This document shows, piece by piece, positions 24,916 through 36,657 of a stretch of 64,000 nt of DNA (positions are counted from its first letter, which is position 1; every line of letters starts with the position of its first letter). The stretch lies in the NCBI RefSeq assembly GCF_902686445.1, contig NC_062220.1:95542143-95606142 (forward strand), read 5' to 3'. Below the pieces are notes generated by a model. That model made no database searches and was not told the DNA's origin. It was given only the letters and a program-made list of their open reading frames with translations. The translations under genes were made by a program, and so were the position numbers. The stretch comes from Sciurus carolinensis. Its lineage: Eukaryota > Chordata > Mammalia > Rodentia > Sciuridae.

Positions 24916-27439
24916 TCAAATATCATTTACTACAAAATATATTAAATTTATTAAATTATATTAAATATATTAAATTTGTCATACAAAAGGTAACCTCCAT
25001 TTATATATTTCGACAAAGCCTCAAAATTAAGTGGTGTGAAAAGCAACCCCATATTCTTCTTTCTCTTTCCTTCCCTGTTATAACCCTTTCTTAGGTATCC
25101 ATCATCAATAGTGATTATCATTCCCAGTTTCCTACTTTTTATCTCTGTGAATACATTTGTAGTACATGCTAAATATACATTCAGTATATACACACAACAC
25201 TGTCCCAGGGTAATCCCCTACTTCATGGGGATTAAAACTCTATCTTCTTCAGTTTCCTCTATGTTCAAGTTTTCTAATGAACATAAATTTACCCTTTACT
25301 TTCACAAATACCTTTTGAACAATATTTCCTTTCTCAAAATGTTCAATTGCTTCTCACATGTTTTCTGATATAAAATACACTTCTTAAAATGGGTCCTTAA
25401 ATTCTCTACAAACCATTAACTCTCCCCTGTTCAATGATGACCAAATAATTTGTGGTCTCTACTTTAATTCAGAGATATTTATATCCCACATACATATTTC
25501 ATTTCCATTCACCATTTCTACTATTTCTTTCCTGTGAAACCCATCTTTTATTTTCATAAAATCATTCTTAAAATATTATTTTCTATCACCCCTTCCTTAA
25601 CAGATAGTACCAATGCTAAAGTAGGTTACCTAATGAGTATTTTGTATAACACAGTGGGCTGAGTGCCTGCCTTTTAGAGAAAAGGTGCTCAATTCCTTAA
25701 GTCCTCTGTACAATTCTAGAGTAGGTACCAGTCACTTTTGAAACTAACTTCTTTCTTTTGTCTTTGTCAGTGGTTTTAACCAGACATTTAGAAGCTCCAG
25801 GACTTTCACTGAATGTATATTGACAACAAGGTCAGAGCTGATCCAAAAGAATATAAAGATTATCTTGCTCAAGGGAACTTAAGACCAACTCACTCGTGAA
25901 TGTACAAATCAGGAAATGTACAATGCCTGTGTCCAGTTTGGCAACTGTAGATATTAATATAACTACAGTCTGTTCATTTAAATTTCATTTTCCTCTACCC
26001 CTCAAAATATTCATAATGGTTTCCTTTGCCTTCCAGTCACTCCCTGCTCCACGATTGTACTTTGGCAGACATAGCTCAACCTTCAACCTGACAGTCTGTA
26101 TCATAAAGAACAGGTCAGAGGAGTTAGTGGTACTTATATATCTGACCTCTTCATGCTGATCATTCATTTAAAATGCTACCTTAAAAAACCTGAGGACTAT
26201 TTTTAAGAAGCTAAAGGGCATCACAGTGCAGGAACCAATAGCACAATAAGCCTTCTTAGGGTCACTAAGAACTCAATCTCAAAAATCTTGTATGTTATCA
26301 AAACCAAAAAGAACCAAGGACAGCATGAAGCACCACTCTCAAATTTTAAATTATCTGGGCAGAGGTTTATAAATCTCTAAAGATTGTAGGAGGCAGAACT
26401 TACTATATTTCTTTAAAAAAAAAAAAAAGGCTGCATGTTTGTCCAGGCACTGAAAATATGTGCAGGGCGAGCCAGGTCTCCTCAGAGCTAAGGTCTCCAG
26501 AGCACATTTATGAAACTTTCCTTTCTAGAGAAGGTGCTAATGTTGTACTTGGCTAGAGGAAAACCAACTCATAACACAGAAAGTTCTTTTTTTTTTCTCT
26601 TTCTTCTGCATGTCTTCCTACCCTTTGCCTAAGTAGCCAAGTGTTTAAAAAGCAACCATATTATATATTGGCATCAAGGAATTCCAGGTCTCAGAGTGTT
26701 TATGAAATGATGTTATTTATTGTAGCCACAATTTGTAAACCAGAATCTAGATCCATATATAATGTAACAGAAAACGAGATAGGGGCTGGCAGGGAAAAAA
26801 TATTTCTCCAAAGTGGTATGAATTTGGCATTAATAGGAAGCCAACTTTGGACCACAGAGATAGGCATCTTTTGTCAGTGCATTTCCTAGTTGATTTTTGT
26901 GGAAATAAAGCTCCATTTAAAAGACAGTTGCCTGCATACAAATCCGGGGTTGTCAGAGTGCTGAATTTGATCCAGCTAATGAATAAAAAGTTAACCTTAT
27001 AAAAAATTAAGTAATTTTCTGATGACTATTTTTCAAATCCATGTGAGGAATCTCTAAGTAGTAATGTAAGGGAAATGTAATAACTGAGAATGAAATAAGG
27101 AATATATTAAAATATCTTACCTTTTTTAAAAAATATTCAATTTTTTATTTTAATTGCCAGGACTGTTCTTTGCTTCCTTAGATTTAATATAATTTTTAAA
27201 TTTAATTTCAATGAATGAAACCATTTTCTTAAGTACTCAGAAAACTAAATTATTGTCTTTATTGCTACTCACATCATTTAAAGACACACAGTTTTGTCAT
27301 TCTTTTTCACTCAAGACCAAAACTTTACCTTTAAAATATATTAAATATGGTACCACTATATTGCTTCTTTTTTCTAAGTTCTATTTTTTAAATGCTTTTA
27401 AAGCTCCTAAGAAAATGCTAAGTATTCATTTTATAGAAA

Positions 27440-27560
27440 TGCATGAAGGTCTCACTCTGCACCAGGTCCTGAGGATAAAGTCATGAAAAAAGCCATGTTT
27501 CTCCCTCCTAGGCTCAGGGTCTATTGGGAAAGACATTCAAATGAACAAGAAATTCACAAA
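27440..27560 (+). mobile_element. L2-like fragment
   Basis: CTGCACCAGGTCCTGAGGAT and GGGTCTATTGGGAAAGACATTC resemble the same L2 block. Weak. Confidence 0.45.
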
Positions 27561-28544
27561 AATGGGAGAAGTGCTGGCACCAAGTAATATCTGAGATGTG
27601 AGGGGCACAGAGAGCAGCAGAAATTACTTAAGTTTACCAACCAGGCCCGGGAGGGCCACAGAGGGGACAGTACTACTTAAACAAGGCTCCTGACAAGACT
27701 TTTTGCACCCCTGGAGAAAGAGCTCTGGCGTATGCAACCAAGGATGCCCCCACTCACTATGAACTCACTGGACCCTCCAGTCACAGCATCCTGGCCTCCT
27801 AACCAAGGAACAGCAAGACTCAGCTGCTGTGTTCTGGAAACAACTGCTGTGGAGAATCCAAGGAGCTCAAGTCAGTGAGGCATTCACATTCAGGACATTA
27901 TAGTTATATTTTAGAGCAAGAAATACTCTAATTAGAGATGAGCAAGGCCATTTGAATATAGGAAAGAAAAGCCTGCTGCAAATTCAGAAATGTGTTAAAA
28001 ATTTGTGGTATGTATGAAAGTCTCCCAAACCCAATATCTTCAGAGTTGGGCTTGCTTCTCTAGAACTTATCTTAGAAAAATGGGATATAGCAATTTGTTT
28101 TCTGCTCTCATAATCTAAGGTCTCCCTTCTCTGCCACCAAACAAGGAATGTGCTTATAACACATTAGAATTCCTTTGGTTTTCTCACCTCTAATAGTTTC
28201 TTTTCTTTTTAGGAATTCATACCACTGACAAATAAAGACCATCTTTCTTTTTATGCATGTTTCCTTTCAGCTCCCTTAAGTTATCTTCTCTGGCTTCATG
28301 GATTTATATAAGGAAAAAAGATCCAGAGTTATGTCAAGAAGGCTCGGAGTTCCCAATAAGATTTTGTCTTAAATAAATCTGCAACTCCACATAGACTTTC
28401 ATCATGGGGCCTCCGTTCCCAGTACCCTCACTGGACAAAGGAGGGGATTCCTCTGCCCTTCCATTCCAAGAGCATCTTCCCAAAATACTCAGTTACTTTA
28501 AAGAGAAAATCAGTAACTCTCCCCAAGAAGCACTACCTCAACCA

Positions 28545-28990
28545 TGTAATCAAAAGACTGATGTGACATAACTCTGAGACAATGCAAGGAGAAGGGTACA
28601 CCAATCCTGATGTAGGACTATTGTTCAAAATGCATCACCTTTCTTAGGTGAGCCATGAGGGGAAGATGAGACACTCCAAACCTAGACATTCTACAAAATA
28701 ACTGACCAGTGCTGTCAACGAGTGTCAAAGTCATGCGTGACAGGAAAACACTGATGGACTGACACAGACCGAAGAACACTAGATCTAACAGTTAAATTCT
28801 ATGTGGGATCCAATCCTTAAAGAAAAAAAAATGGTGAAATCAACTAACCATATAACTGTACTATCATGTAGGCAGCATTGGGGAAAACCGGATGAAGAGA
28901 ATATAGGGTTCTCCTACTAGTCCACACATTCTATACTATTTTTGTAACTTTCCTTTAAGACCACCATTATTTCAGAATAAATGGTTTAAA
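28545..28990 (+). mobile_element. Old L1 3' end
   Basis: It contains ACATTCTACAAAATAACTGA, a GTGTCAAAGTCATG block, AGACTGACACAGACC-like order, and an end at CAGAATAAATGGTTT. This order is characteristic of 3' ends of ancient mammalian L1 (L1M) or HAL1 elements. Confidence 0.75.
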
Positions 28991-29249
28991 CTTCAAGTGA
29001 TCCTTACTGAACTTCACTGTGATTTTGTAGCTTTTGTACAGAGTCACTGAAATTATTTTAAATAACCCTTCTCAGGAATCCATACTTTTAAAATAAAATT
29101 TATGAATTCATAACATCTCTTTATTCCTTACCCAACAGCAGACAGAACAAAATGCCAATCAACTTATTTTACAAATATTCAGAATTGATAAGAAATAATA
29201 ATCATCCATATTCTAATATTGTATTTAAAGAGTTACATGGTCAGGTTTG

Positions 29250-29440
29250 TTTTGCTTTGTTTTTTGGATTGAGCCCATGGGAGTTTAATCACTGAGTCAC
29301 ATCCCCAGTCTCTTATATTTTTTCATTTTGAGACAGGGTCTTGCTAAGTTGCTGAGGCTTAGCTTTGAACTTGTGATCCTCCTGCCTCTGCCTCCTGAGT
29401 CACTGGGATTACAGGCATGCGCCATGGTGCCTGTCAGGAC
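29250..29440 (-). mobile_element. B1-dID dimeric SINE
   Basis: In antisense the ID half comes first (ATTGAGCCCATGGGAG, then CACTGAGTCACATCCCCAG), followed by the B1/7SL half (GAGACAGGGTCTTGCTAAG to CTGGGATTACAGGCATGCGCC). The tail side is T/G-rich at 29245-29265. Confidence 0.88.
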
Positions 29441-29449
29441 TACTTATTT

Positions 29450-29935
29450 TTTGTCAGAAGAATGGAAACAGATTTGGAAATTTGCAGGCGTGTCTTTATC
29501 ATGTATCAATTGCTGGGAATATAGGGATTCTTCGGCTCTTTCTCCTTAATCCCGGTCCACCTTGGCCCACCCCTTTGTCAGATTCCTGTCAAAGGAGGAA
29601 CCAGTCAAACTGGTTGATGTCTGAGACATTTATTGCCCCGGGATACAATTAGTAGGACCCTCTATCTAAGACATACTGAGCCAGGCATGCCTTGCCTCCT
29701 TCTCTTAAATCCCCGGTCCAAGCTTAAGAATGCAGGAAACTGGTGTCCTTTCCCTGTCTCTTTCCTTGTCCCCGGGGATGGATCACTAAAGAATAGTAGG
29801 AACCTCATTTAGGTTTTGAGAACTTGGAGTCCTGCTTGGGGCAGTGGCAGACACATATATGGTCATTAACAACATGGCACTTTGACTTCCCTGAACTCTG
29901 GGTACCCATACGCAATCCCTTATAATGTCTACAAG
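29450..29935 (-). mobile_element. LTR-like segment, unclassified
   Basis: Read on the minus strand, this segment starts near TGTAGACATTATAAGGG, has a TTTAAGAGA TATA-like box about 70 bases before an AATAAA (29629-29634), and continues into a short U5-like stretch. Order and spacing fit an endogenous retroviral solo LTR. I could not define both termini or a target duplication and do not recognise the family, so this is a candidate only. Confidence 0.4.
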
Positions 29936-30116
29936 GACTAAATGTAATTTTCACAAAGAATTTGGGTGCTCTGATTCCCACCTACCTAATGCTATAAAAT
30001 ACCACAACCACCTGTTAACATAAAAAAAAAAAGAAACAATTATAAAACATCTTCAGAGAAAAAGATCTGTGAAAGAGGAAGTAATGGTAAGTCCAGGGAA
30101 GCACAGTTCACATTAC

Positions 30117-30216
30117 CTTCTTAATAAACGCCACTGAAAACGTATCCCACGACACAATGCCATGGTCCATCAGCTCCACAAAGGCCGTCAGAGTGAAGGA
30201 CAGCATGTCTCCAAAG
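30117..30216 (-). CDS. ELMO1: ELMO1 coding exon, residues 150-183 (armadillo region)
   Basis: This 100-base exon starts with the last base of C150, then reads [19 protein letters not shown] and continues to FIKK at residue 183, ending on a complete codon. The acceptor is tctgttttgcag and the donor is gtaatg following AAG. The segment forms alternating hydrophobic helices typical of the ELMO armadillo core and carries the [12 protein letters not shown] turn. It is flanked by an 11.1-kb upstream intron crowded with repeats and a 7.1-kb downstream intron. No stop or frameshift is present. Confidence 0.96.
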
Positions 30217-30389
30217 CTGCAAAACAGAGAGGCCAGAGTCATGGGCCCAGAGCTGAGCACTGGGAAAGATGCAGAAGTGAGAAAGTCTTAGGAAAGCAGA
30301 ATTTTCAAAGACCACTAGCTTAAGCTGCTGGACACAGATAACCCTCGCATACCAGTGTTGGGAAGGGGCAGATGCTCAAAGTCAGCTGG

Positions 30390-30575
30390 TGCTTCAGAGT
30401 TGGACAGGCCTGGCTGCATGCTGACTCACTCCAGAGAGCTGCATCACACTGAGAAATTCACTTAACCTCTCTGAGCCTGTTTTCTCAGCTGAAAAGCTGG
30501 GTAGTGAGTAATAGCTATTTAACCACAAGGCAGCCTGAAGGGCACTTAATAAAGTATGCATCATATAAATGCCAC
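30390..30575 (+). mobile_element. MIR element
   Basis: AAATTCACTTAACCTCTCTG, AGCCTGTTTTCTCAGCTG and a degraded GGGCACTTAATAAAG tail match MIR. Confidence 0.7.
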
Positions 30576-30928
30576 CTTAAAGATAAACTTCTCAGTAAAT
30601 AAAAGATCTAAGAGAGAGTAATGTGCTTCCTTTATTATCCACAGCTATGAAGGGGGAAGACTGAAATTGTGAAGAGTATCAGTCTTTGGAAAGGATCCAA
30701 GTGTCTATACTTACCTCTGTGTGTGTACACAAATACAGTATACATGGAATTAAAAATGCTCACTTTGATGTTACACTGGCTGATACTCCATCTTTAGCCA
30801 GTGGGTTTTATGGAGTACCTATGGAGATCACCACTCGGTGTGATGGTTTTGCTAAACCTAAGCTTACTGTGATTCAGAAGCTATAGGAAGGGTCTAACAT
30901 GTTTAGAAACCAGAGAAAGATTAGGAGG

Positions 30929-31279
30929 TGCTATGGTTTGGACTAGCATCCCCAAAAAGTCCATGTGTTAAAGGCTTGGACCTCAGCTTGGCATTCTTGG
31001 AAGGTGGTGGAAATATTAAGAGGTGGGGTCTAGTGGGAGTCTTTAGGTCACCTTGAAGAGGATTGTGGGACCCCAGTCTCCTTCTCTTTCACTTTCTGGC
31101 CATGAGATGAAGGTTGTGGCTCCACCACAAGCTTCTGCCATGATGTGCTGCCTCTCCCAAAGCAATGGGGTCAATCAGTCATGGGGTGATACCTCTAAAA
31201 CCATGATCAAAATAAACCTTCTTTGTTTATAAGTTGATTATCTCAGGTACTTGTTATAGTGATGGAAAGCTAAAACAGG
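30929..31279 (+). mobile_element. MaLR-type (ERVL-MaLR) solo LTR
   Basis: It begins TGCTATGGTTTGGACTAG and continues with the hallmark AAGAGGTGGGGTCTAGTGGG, GGCCATGAGATGAAG, an AAATAAACCTTC polyadenylation region and an end close to GGAAAGCTAAAACAGG. This matches the MLT1/MST/ORR-like LTR plan. A related LTR lies at 52124-52473. It is an old, non-coding remnant. Confidence 0.8.
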
Positions 31280-31290
31280 GAAGCTCAGAT

Positions 31291-31307
31291 AAAAGCACCA
31301 TCTTTCT
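31291..31307. repeat. Left 17-bp target-site duplication of nested SINE
   Basis: AAAAGCACCATCTTTCT; an identical copy at 31718-31734 bounds the SINE complex between them. Confidence 0.95.
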
Positions 31308-31717
31308 TTTTTTTTTTTTTTTTTTGTACCAAGGATTGAACCCAGGGGCACTTAACCACCACTTAGCTATATCCCAGTCGGGTTTTTTGTTTTGTTTTGT
31401 TTTGTTTTGTTTTGTTTTGTTTTGTTTTTGTACTATTTTTTAAGTTGTAGATGGACACAATACCTTTATTTTATTTATTTATTTTTATGTGGTGCTGAAG
31501 ATCAAACCCTGTGCCTCACATGTACTAGGCAAGTGCTCTACCACTGAGCTATAGCCACAGTTCCATCTCAGCCCTTTTTATTTTTTATTTTGACACAGGG
31601 TCTCACTAAGTTGCTTAGGGTCACAGTAAGTTGCTGAGGCTGGCTTTGAACTTGTGACACCCCTGCCTCAGCCTCTGGAGCCACTGAGAACACAGATGTA
31701 GACCACCATGCCTGGCT
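31308..31717 (-). mobile_element. B1-dID SINE carrying a nested ID SINE
   Basis: In antisense the ID half of a B1-dID (31308-31378: poly-T, then GATTGAACCCAGGGGCAC to TATATCCCAG) is followed by a (TTTTG)n tract. A complete minus-strand ID element with the squirrel tail is inserted next (about 31433-31565; AGATGGACACAATACC at its left end, CCACTGAGCTATAGCC at its right). The B1/7SL half then resumes (31566-31717; GACACAGGGTCTCACTAAG to CACCATGCCTGGC). The perfect 17-bp duplication flanks the whole unit, showing it is one integration later invaded by a second. Confidence 0.92.
31380..31430. repeat. (TTTTG)n microsatellite inside SINE
   Basis: About eight to nine GTTTT units between the ID half of the B1-dID and the nested ID copy; it represents the A-rich linker of the dimer read in antisense. 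Confidence 0.93.
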
Positions 31718-31734
31718 AAAAGCACCATCTTTCT
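31718..31734. repeat. Right 17-bp target-site duplication of nested SINE
   Basis: AAAAGCACCATCTTTCT, identical to 31291-31307. Confidence 0.95.
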
Positions 31735-32344
31735 ATGATAGTTCCATCTTGTACACTTACCAGACAATATTCTAATTTCTAGTGCTTTCCAAAGACATTT
31801 TGACAGACACGTATATACTCAGAATCCTTCACAGATAATCACCTTTACCGTAAATGATCACCATCACAAATATTAACTCAAAATCCTCAAGATTGATTTT
31901 CTCTCCCCACCCCCCTGAGTACATAAAACTATGCCAATCAGGATTTTTGCACTATATTACATAATTGATTTTTTTAAATAAAGGTTAGTCATATGTTTAA
32001 TCTATAGGCCATTATTTTTACCTTACGAAGTCTCCTAACAAATTTTGGTAGAATCTGCCTATTTTCAATTAATAGAATAGAAAACAGGTTCAAATTTCTT
32101 TTAAAACATCTTCTCAATTTCCCTTCTTGTTACTATTCTACTTAGTCCAGTCTCAAAAACAACCTTTAAAATTCTGCCCCACCTTAGAAGTTGTAATGCT
32201 ATGAGAAACCTCTAGAGAGGAAAGTAGCCCTTAGGGAAGAACTGTGATGCTAGGCTGCTGAGATCAGAGGGGAAGAGATGCACTAGACCAAAATGGCCAA
32301 GGGGGTGGTGTCTGGCCTAGGGCAGCTGAGGTTCCCCTCCAGCT

Positions 32345-32535
32345 CTAAGTGGGCAAGTTATCCACCATTCCATGCTTCGTTTCCTCATTCATTAAAAACA
32401 AGGATGAGGATGATGGTAGCGGTGGTGGCATTCAACTTGGAGACTGCTGGAGAAAGGAAATGAGCTAACATACTTAAATCCCTTTTAACAGCATGTGGCA
32501 AATAGCAAGCAGCATGTGAGTGCTAGCTATTAGTA
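32345..32535 (+). mobile_element. MIR element, diverged
   Basis: GGGCAAGTTATCCACC, CGTTTCCTCATTCATTAAAA and a later GAAATGAGCTAACATACTTAA with GTGAGTGCTAGCTATTAG are MIR-like. Confidence 0.6.
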
Positions 32536-34801
32536 CTATACAAAGGTAGCATTTTAAAAGGTGAATGAAGTTCGTAATATCATTCATTTTGCCTTCATTG
32601 TGTAAAGGATTCTCTGTTCTTAGAGCCAGAAAGGAAAATGCAAGAAAAGTCAAACCATTCAGGTCACATGGAAAAAAAAAAAAGCACCTCTAACCTTTCA
32701 AAGCAGTACGCAGGCAGGACCAATCCTACAGGTGCCCCTAGGTGGCATCAGAGGCCAAAAAGAAAATCCAATGTAGAAAAACAACTTACTGAAAGGAGAG
32801 AACATAAAACTAGAAAGATGGGAGGAAAATGAGTTTAACAGGGTAGCAAGAAAGGTTAAATAAATTTTCCAGAGTAACTCTCCTTACAGACAGTGAGTCA
32901 CAAGAAGATCCACGTCTCAGATTGCAAAAGAAGGTAACTGTTTCAGGAAAATAAGAGCCAAGTAATAAATGCAATTAGTAAGTTTTATTAATAGACTAGG
33001 TAAGCATTTGTATTACTTTAAAAATTTATGACATAATAACATGTAATATTATTAGTAGTAATATTAGCAAACGTTTTATTTATCTACTTCAAAACAGAAA
33101 AATAGTCATCATATAATAACCATAATTGGCATTTGCTTTTCTCTGGAATGGTTAAAGGGTTTCAAAAACTAAAAGATTCCTATAAATATGCCATGGGATG
33201 ATGGCATCCAGGGCCACCACCCAGTGCAAAAATTTCTGCCTTGATAATGGCAACAACAGAACCAGCCATGGAACAGTCCGTGGCAGAGGAATACACACAC
33301 TGTTGGAATCAAGCTCCTTTTCACAGTCACAGACGGCAACCTGAGACTGAATGCAGATGACATTAGTCTTGCAGTCTTCATTAGCTGCTTTAAAAGCAAA
33401 AGAGAAGTTACATACATTCCCTCTATTATCTGAAGATAAAATGACTTGGCTCCCTAGCTACCTACTCAATGAAACCCTAATCCAGATGGTTCTAGTAACA
33501 CCTGGGAATGATTGATCTCTCCTAAAGTGCTCCAGAACTCTGTCTACAGACGCCTCATACAGTCTGCAAGAACCTTGGAAAAAATGATGGAGAGTAGGAG
33601 AAAGAATACCATTTGGTTTCCAAATCTCCAAGTTGATTTGGGGCCTAGGACTGCACTCTCTATAGCTCTCCAAGAAGTGAAGCAGCCTTTCTGAGACTAC
33701 AGACAGGGTTTTCTGTGCTTTTCAGTTTTCCTTGGGTGTGAATGACTGACAAGTGAGAAAAGAGCTTCTTCACACCACAGACCAACCAAGGTGCTCACAG
33801 GAAGGATCATTTTCTCTGTTCATTTAATAATATGATTTGTAGGTAGATATATAGAATAAACTGTATAATCCATTATATATTAAATACAAATAGGATATTG
33901 TGATAATGCATATTATATAACAAAATATTTAACACACCTATAATATACTTATTATAAAAAAACTATATACTCATATTGTATATGTGACATATAGAATTCA
34001 TTATGACTGGTTGATTGAATAGCATGGTATATTTCTACAAAGGAAAATTTTTTCAAAATTAAACTTCAAGCCTTCCATTGCAAGGAAAGGATGCCATGCT
34101 AAAATTTTATTACCTTTCAAATAAAAGGACCTCTTTTAAATGAGGTGGTTATAAAAGCTCTCATTATACCCTGACACCAGTGTTTATTTCCACTCCTAGA
34201 GGAGTAATTCAGACTCCAAAGAGGGAAGGCAGCAGCCAAGACTCTACCTTTGAAATCAATGCTGAGTGCAGAGTATCAAGCCTTAAAAAAATTACAAATA
34301 TAAAGCAACCGCATGGCCCATTAGGAACATTTTTAATTTTTTTGGTTTATTTGTTTTTGATAAAGTGCTAGGCTAAAGATTCTGCAGTACTGACTGCCAC
34401 GAATTAAGCCGTCTGCAAACTTTACATGCTGGTCGACAGCCACTGTCACAGCCAACACACCATGTGTGCTGGAATGATTCAAATAAATGTTTCTCATCAA
34501 CTTAGTGGAGATCATCTCTACTCCAACAAATCCAGCCGATCTCAAAACAAGCATGTAAATTTATGTTGCTAATTTTATAAGAGAATTGTGCTTCCAAATG
34601 TTTCTACGTGATGTCATGTCCAATACAGAACTGGAAAAAGGGTAAAAATAAAGGCAATTTGTAAAGTTATCAATAAATCATATTAAATAGATCCTTAATT
34701 GCCAGTTAATGGCTATAGTTCTGCCCTGCCCTTTGAGTTTTTCATTATTTTCCACTGAAGACAGGTAAAATTTACACATAAAAGCATCTAGATAACCCCT
34801 T

Positions 34802-34840
34802 AGCATGATTTATATCATGATCAGAGCATGATTTATATCA
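34802..34840. repeat. 16-bp direct repeat, spacing 23
   Basis: AGCATGATTTATATCA occurs at 34802-34817 and again at 34825-34840. Confidence 0.93.
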
Positions 34841-34924
34841 GCAAACATTTTCAAGGATCCTTTTTTAAAGATCAAAGTGGATTCTACACCATTGATTTTG
34901 ATTTGTCTCTTCTCTTATATTGAT

Positions 34925-36220
34925 ATCATACTTTGATAACTAAATTATAGTAAGACTTGAAATCTGTTAAGGAAAGCTTCCAACTTTGTTTTTTAGACTG
35001 TTTGGGTTACTCTAGGTTCTACGCATTTCCGCTTAAACTTTAGGATTAGCTTATAATTTCTTTTTCACACACACAAAAATGACTGATGTTGCACTGAACC
35101 TATAGATTCATTTGGGGAGAATTACTTTCTTAAACATTATCTTTCAATTCATGAAATGGTATATCTCTCCACATATTTAGGTCTTTAATTTCTCTACACA
35201 ATATATTTATTTTTCAGAGGACAGATACTGCATATCTCTTGTTGAATTTGTTCATAAGAATTTGATGATTTTTTATCATCAAAATTATCTTTGATGTTTT
35301 ATAAATGGAAAATTTTTAATTTCATTTTCCAGTTTTCAGTGGTTAATATATGAAAATACATGGATGTTTATACTGTAATGTTGTATCCTGAGACCTTGTT
35401 AAATTCAACCATTAGAATTAGCAGTTTCTTTGTAGATTCCTTAGGATTTTCTATGCACACTATAATGTCTTATGAATACAGATGTGTTTACATCTTTCTT
35501 CTGAAATATTTTATTTCTTTATTATTATTATATATCTTATTTCTTTCTTGACTTATTGCAATGGGTAGGAACTGCAGTATAATGTTGAAGAGAAGTGTAG
35601 AAAGTAAACATATCTGCCTGATTCCTGATCTTTATGGCAGAATTTTTCAGTCTTCCAGAATTAAGTTTGATGTTCTTAAGTGGCCTCTTTCAGGTTGAGG
35701 AAGTTCCATTTATTCCTAGCTTGCTGATAACCTTTATTATGAAAGGATGTTGAATTTTATAAAATGCTTTTTCTCTAACAAGAGGATTGTTCTCTTTATT
35801 TTTCTCCTTCATTTTTTAAAAGCTGAATTATATTGATTGCTTTTCTAAATCAATTCTGATATAAATCCTATTGATCGTGACATCTTATTACTTTATATAC
35901 TGCTTGATTATGTTTGTTAATATGCTGCTGGGGATTTGTGTGCCTCGATTCACTTGGGACACTGATCTATAAATTTTTATTACCTATGTAGTCAAGTTTT
36001 GGTACCAGAGTGATACTGGCTGCATAAAGTGATTGGAAAGTGGTTCCTCCCTCCTTTACATTCTGAAAGCATAAGTGTAGATTTGATATTTCTTCTACAA
36101 ATACCTGATAGAATTCACCATCAGAACCAGTTTTCATTGTAGGGAAGGTTTCTGATAACAAATTCCACTTCTTTAATAGCTATGGGTATTCAGATTTTCT
36201 ATTTCATCAGGAGTCAGTTT
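34925..36220 (-). mobile_element. Ancient L1 fragment, reverse-transcriptase region
   Basis: The antisense sequence has typical L1 ORF2 signatures: CCAACTTTGTTTTTTAGACTG, GTTAATATATGAAAATACATGG, a GGTAGGAACTGCAGTATAATG block and CATATCTGCCTGATTCC. The frame is broken throughout. It continues at 36658 after an inserted segment. Confidence 0.8.
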
Positions 36221-36657
36221 TGTTGTGTCAGCGGTAGTCCTCTGAGAAGCAGAGGCTGGGATGGAGTTAGGAGAACAAGAGGTTTACTAGGAGGCTGGGT
36301 AACACCTGTGAAACATAAAGGAGCAGAAAGCAGGAATGGGCATGAAAATGTATAAACACGAGGCGGATCTGATGTCTGTGAGAGGAACAGGGAAGGGAAG
36401 TGGATACAGATCTGGTAAAGTCTGTTAACTAATGGGGAACTCCAGAACATCACTTCCTGTTGTAGGAGTCCCGCAGTGAGCAGAAATGATCAGGCCCTGG
36501 AACCCCACCATGCTGACTGACTGGGAACTGCCTGATAAGAGTTCAGCCTTGACTTAAAAACTGCCATCGATCTTGTACTGCCATTCATCTTCTTTCCTCA
36601 TGACCAAGGAACAAGTTCTTTCATGAAGAGAGTTCAAAGCATCTGTTTCCATAATTA
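36221..36657. mobile_element. LTR-like insert within ancient L1, unclassified
   Basis: It interrupts the antisense L1, which stops at GGAGTCAGTTTT and resumes with TTTGGTAACTTCTGTTCC. The insert opens with CCTCTGAGAAGCAGAGGCTGG, a start seen in some ERVL-type LTRs such as the LTR33 group, and has GGTTTACTAGGAGGCTGG. Orientation and termini are not secure. Confidence 0.45.

Larger units (their letters stand above)
23059..30116 (-). other. ELMO1: ELMO1 intron between residues 183 and 184
   Basis: This 7.1-kb, AT-rich intron contains L2/MIR-like pieces (24745-24915, 27440-27560), a plus-strand old L1 3' end (28545-28990), a minus-strand B1-dID SINE (29250-29440) and an LTR-like segment (about 29450-29935). 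23060-24740 and 25000-27400 show no supported gene; the latter is strongly AT-rich and may include unrecognised old repeats. Confidence 0.8.

Noticed and set aside
34333..34554. 73-codon minus-strand open frame, considered as a retrocopy
   Set aside because: Protein-like composition but no family recognised, and no flanking repeats or tail.
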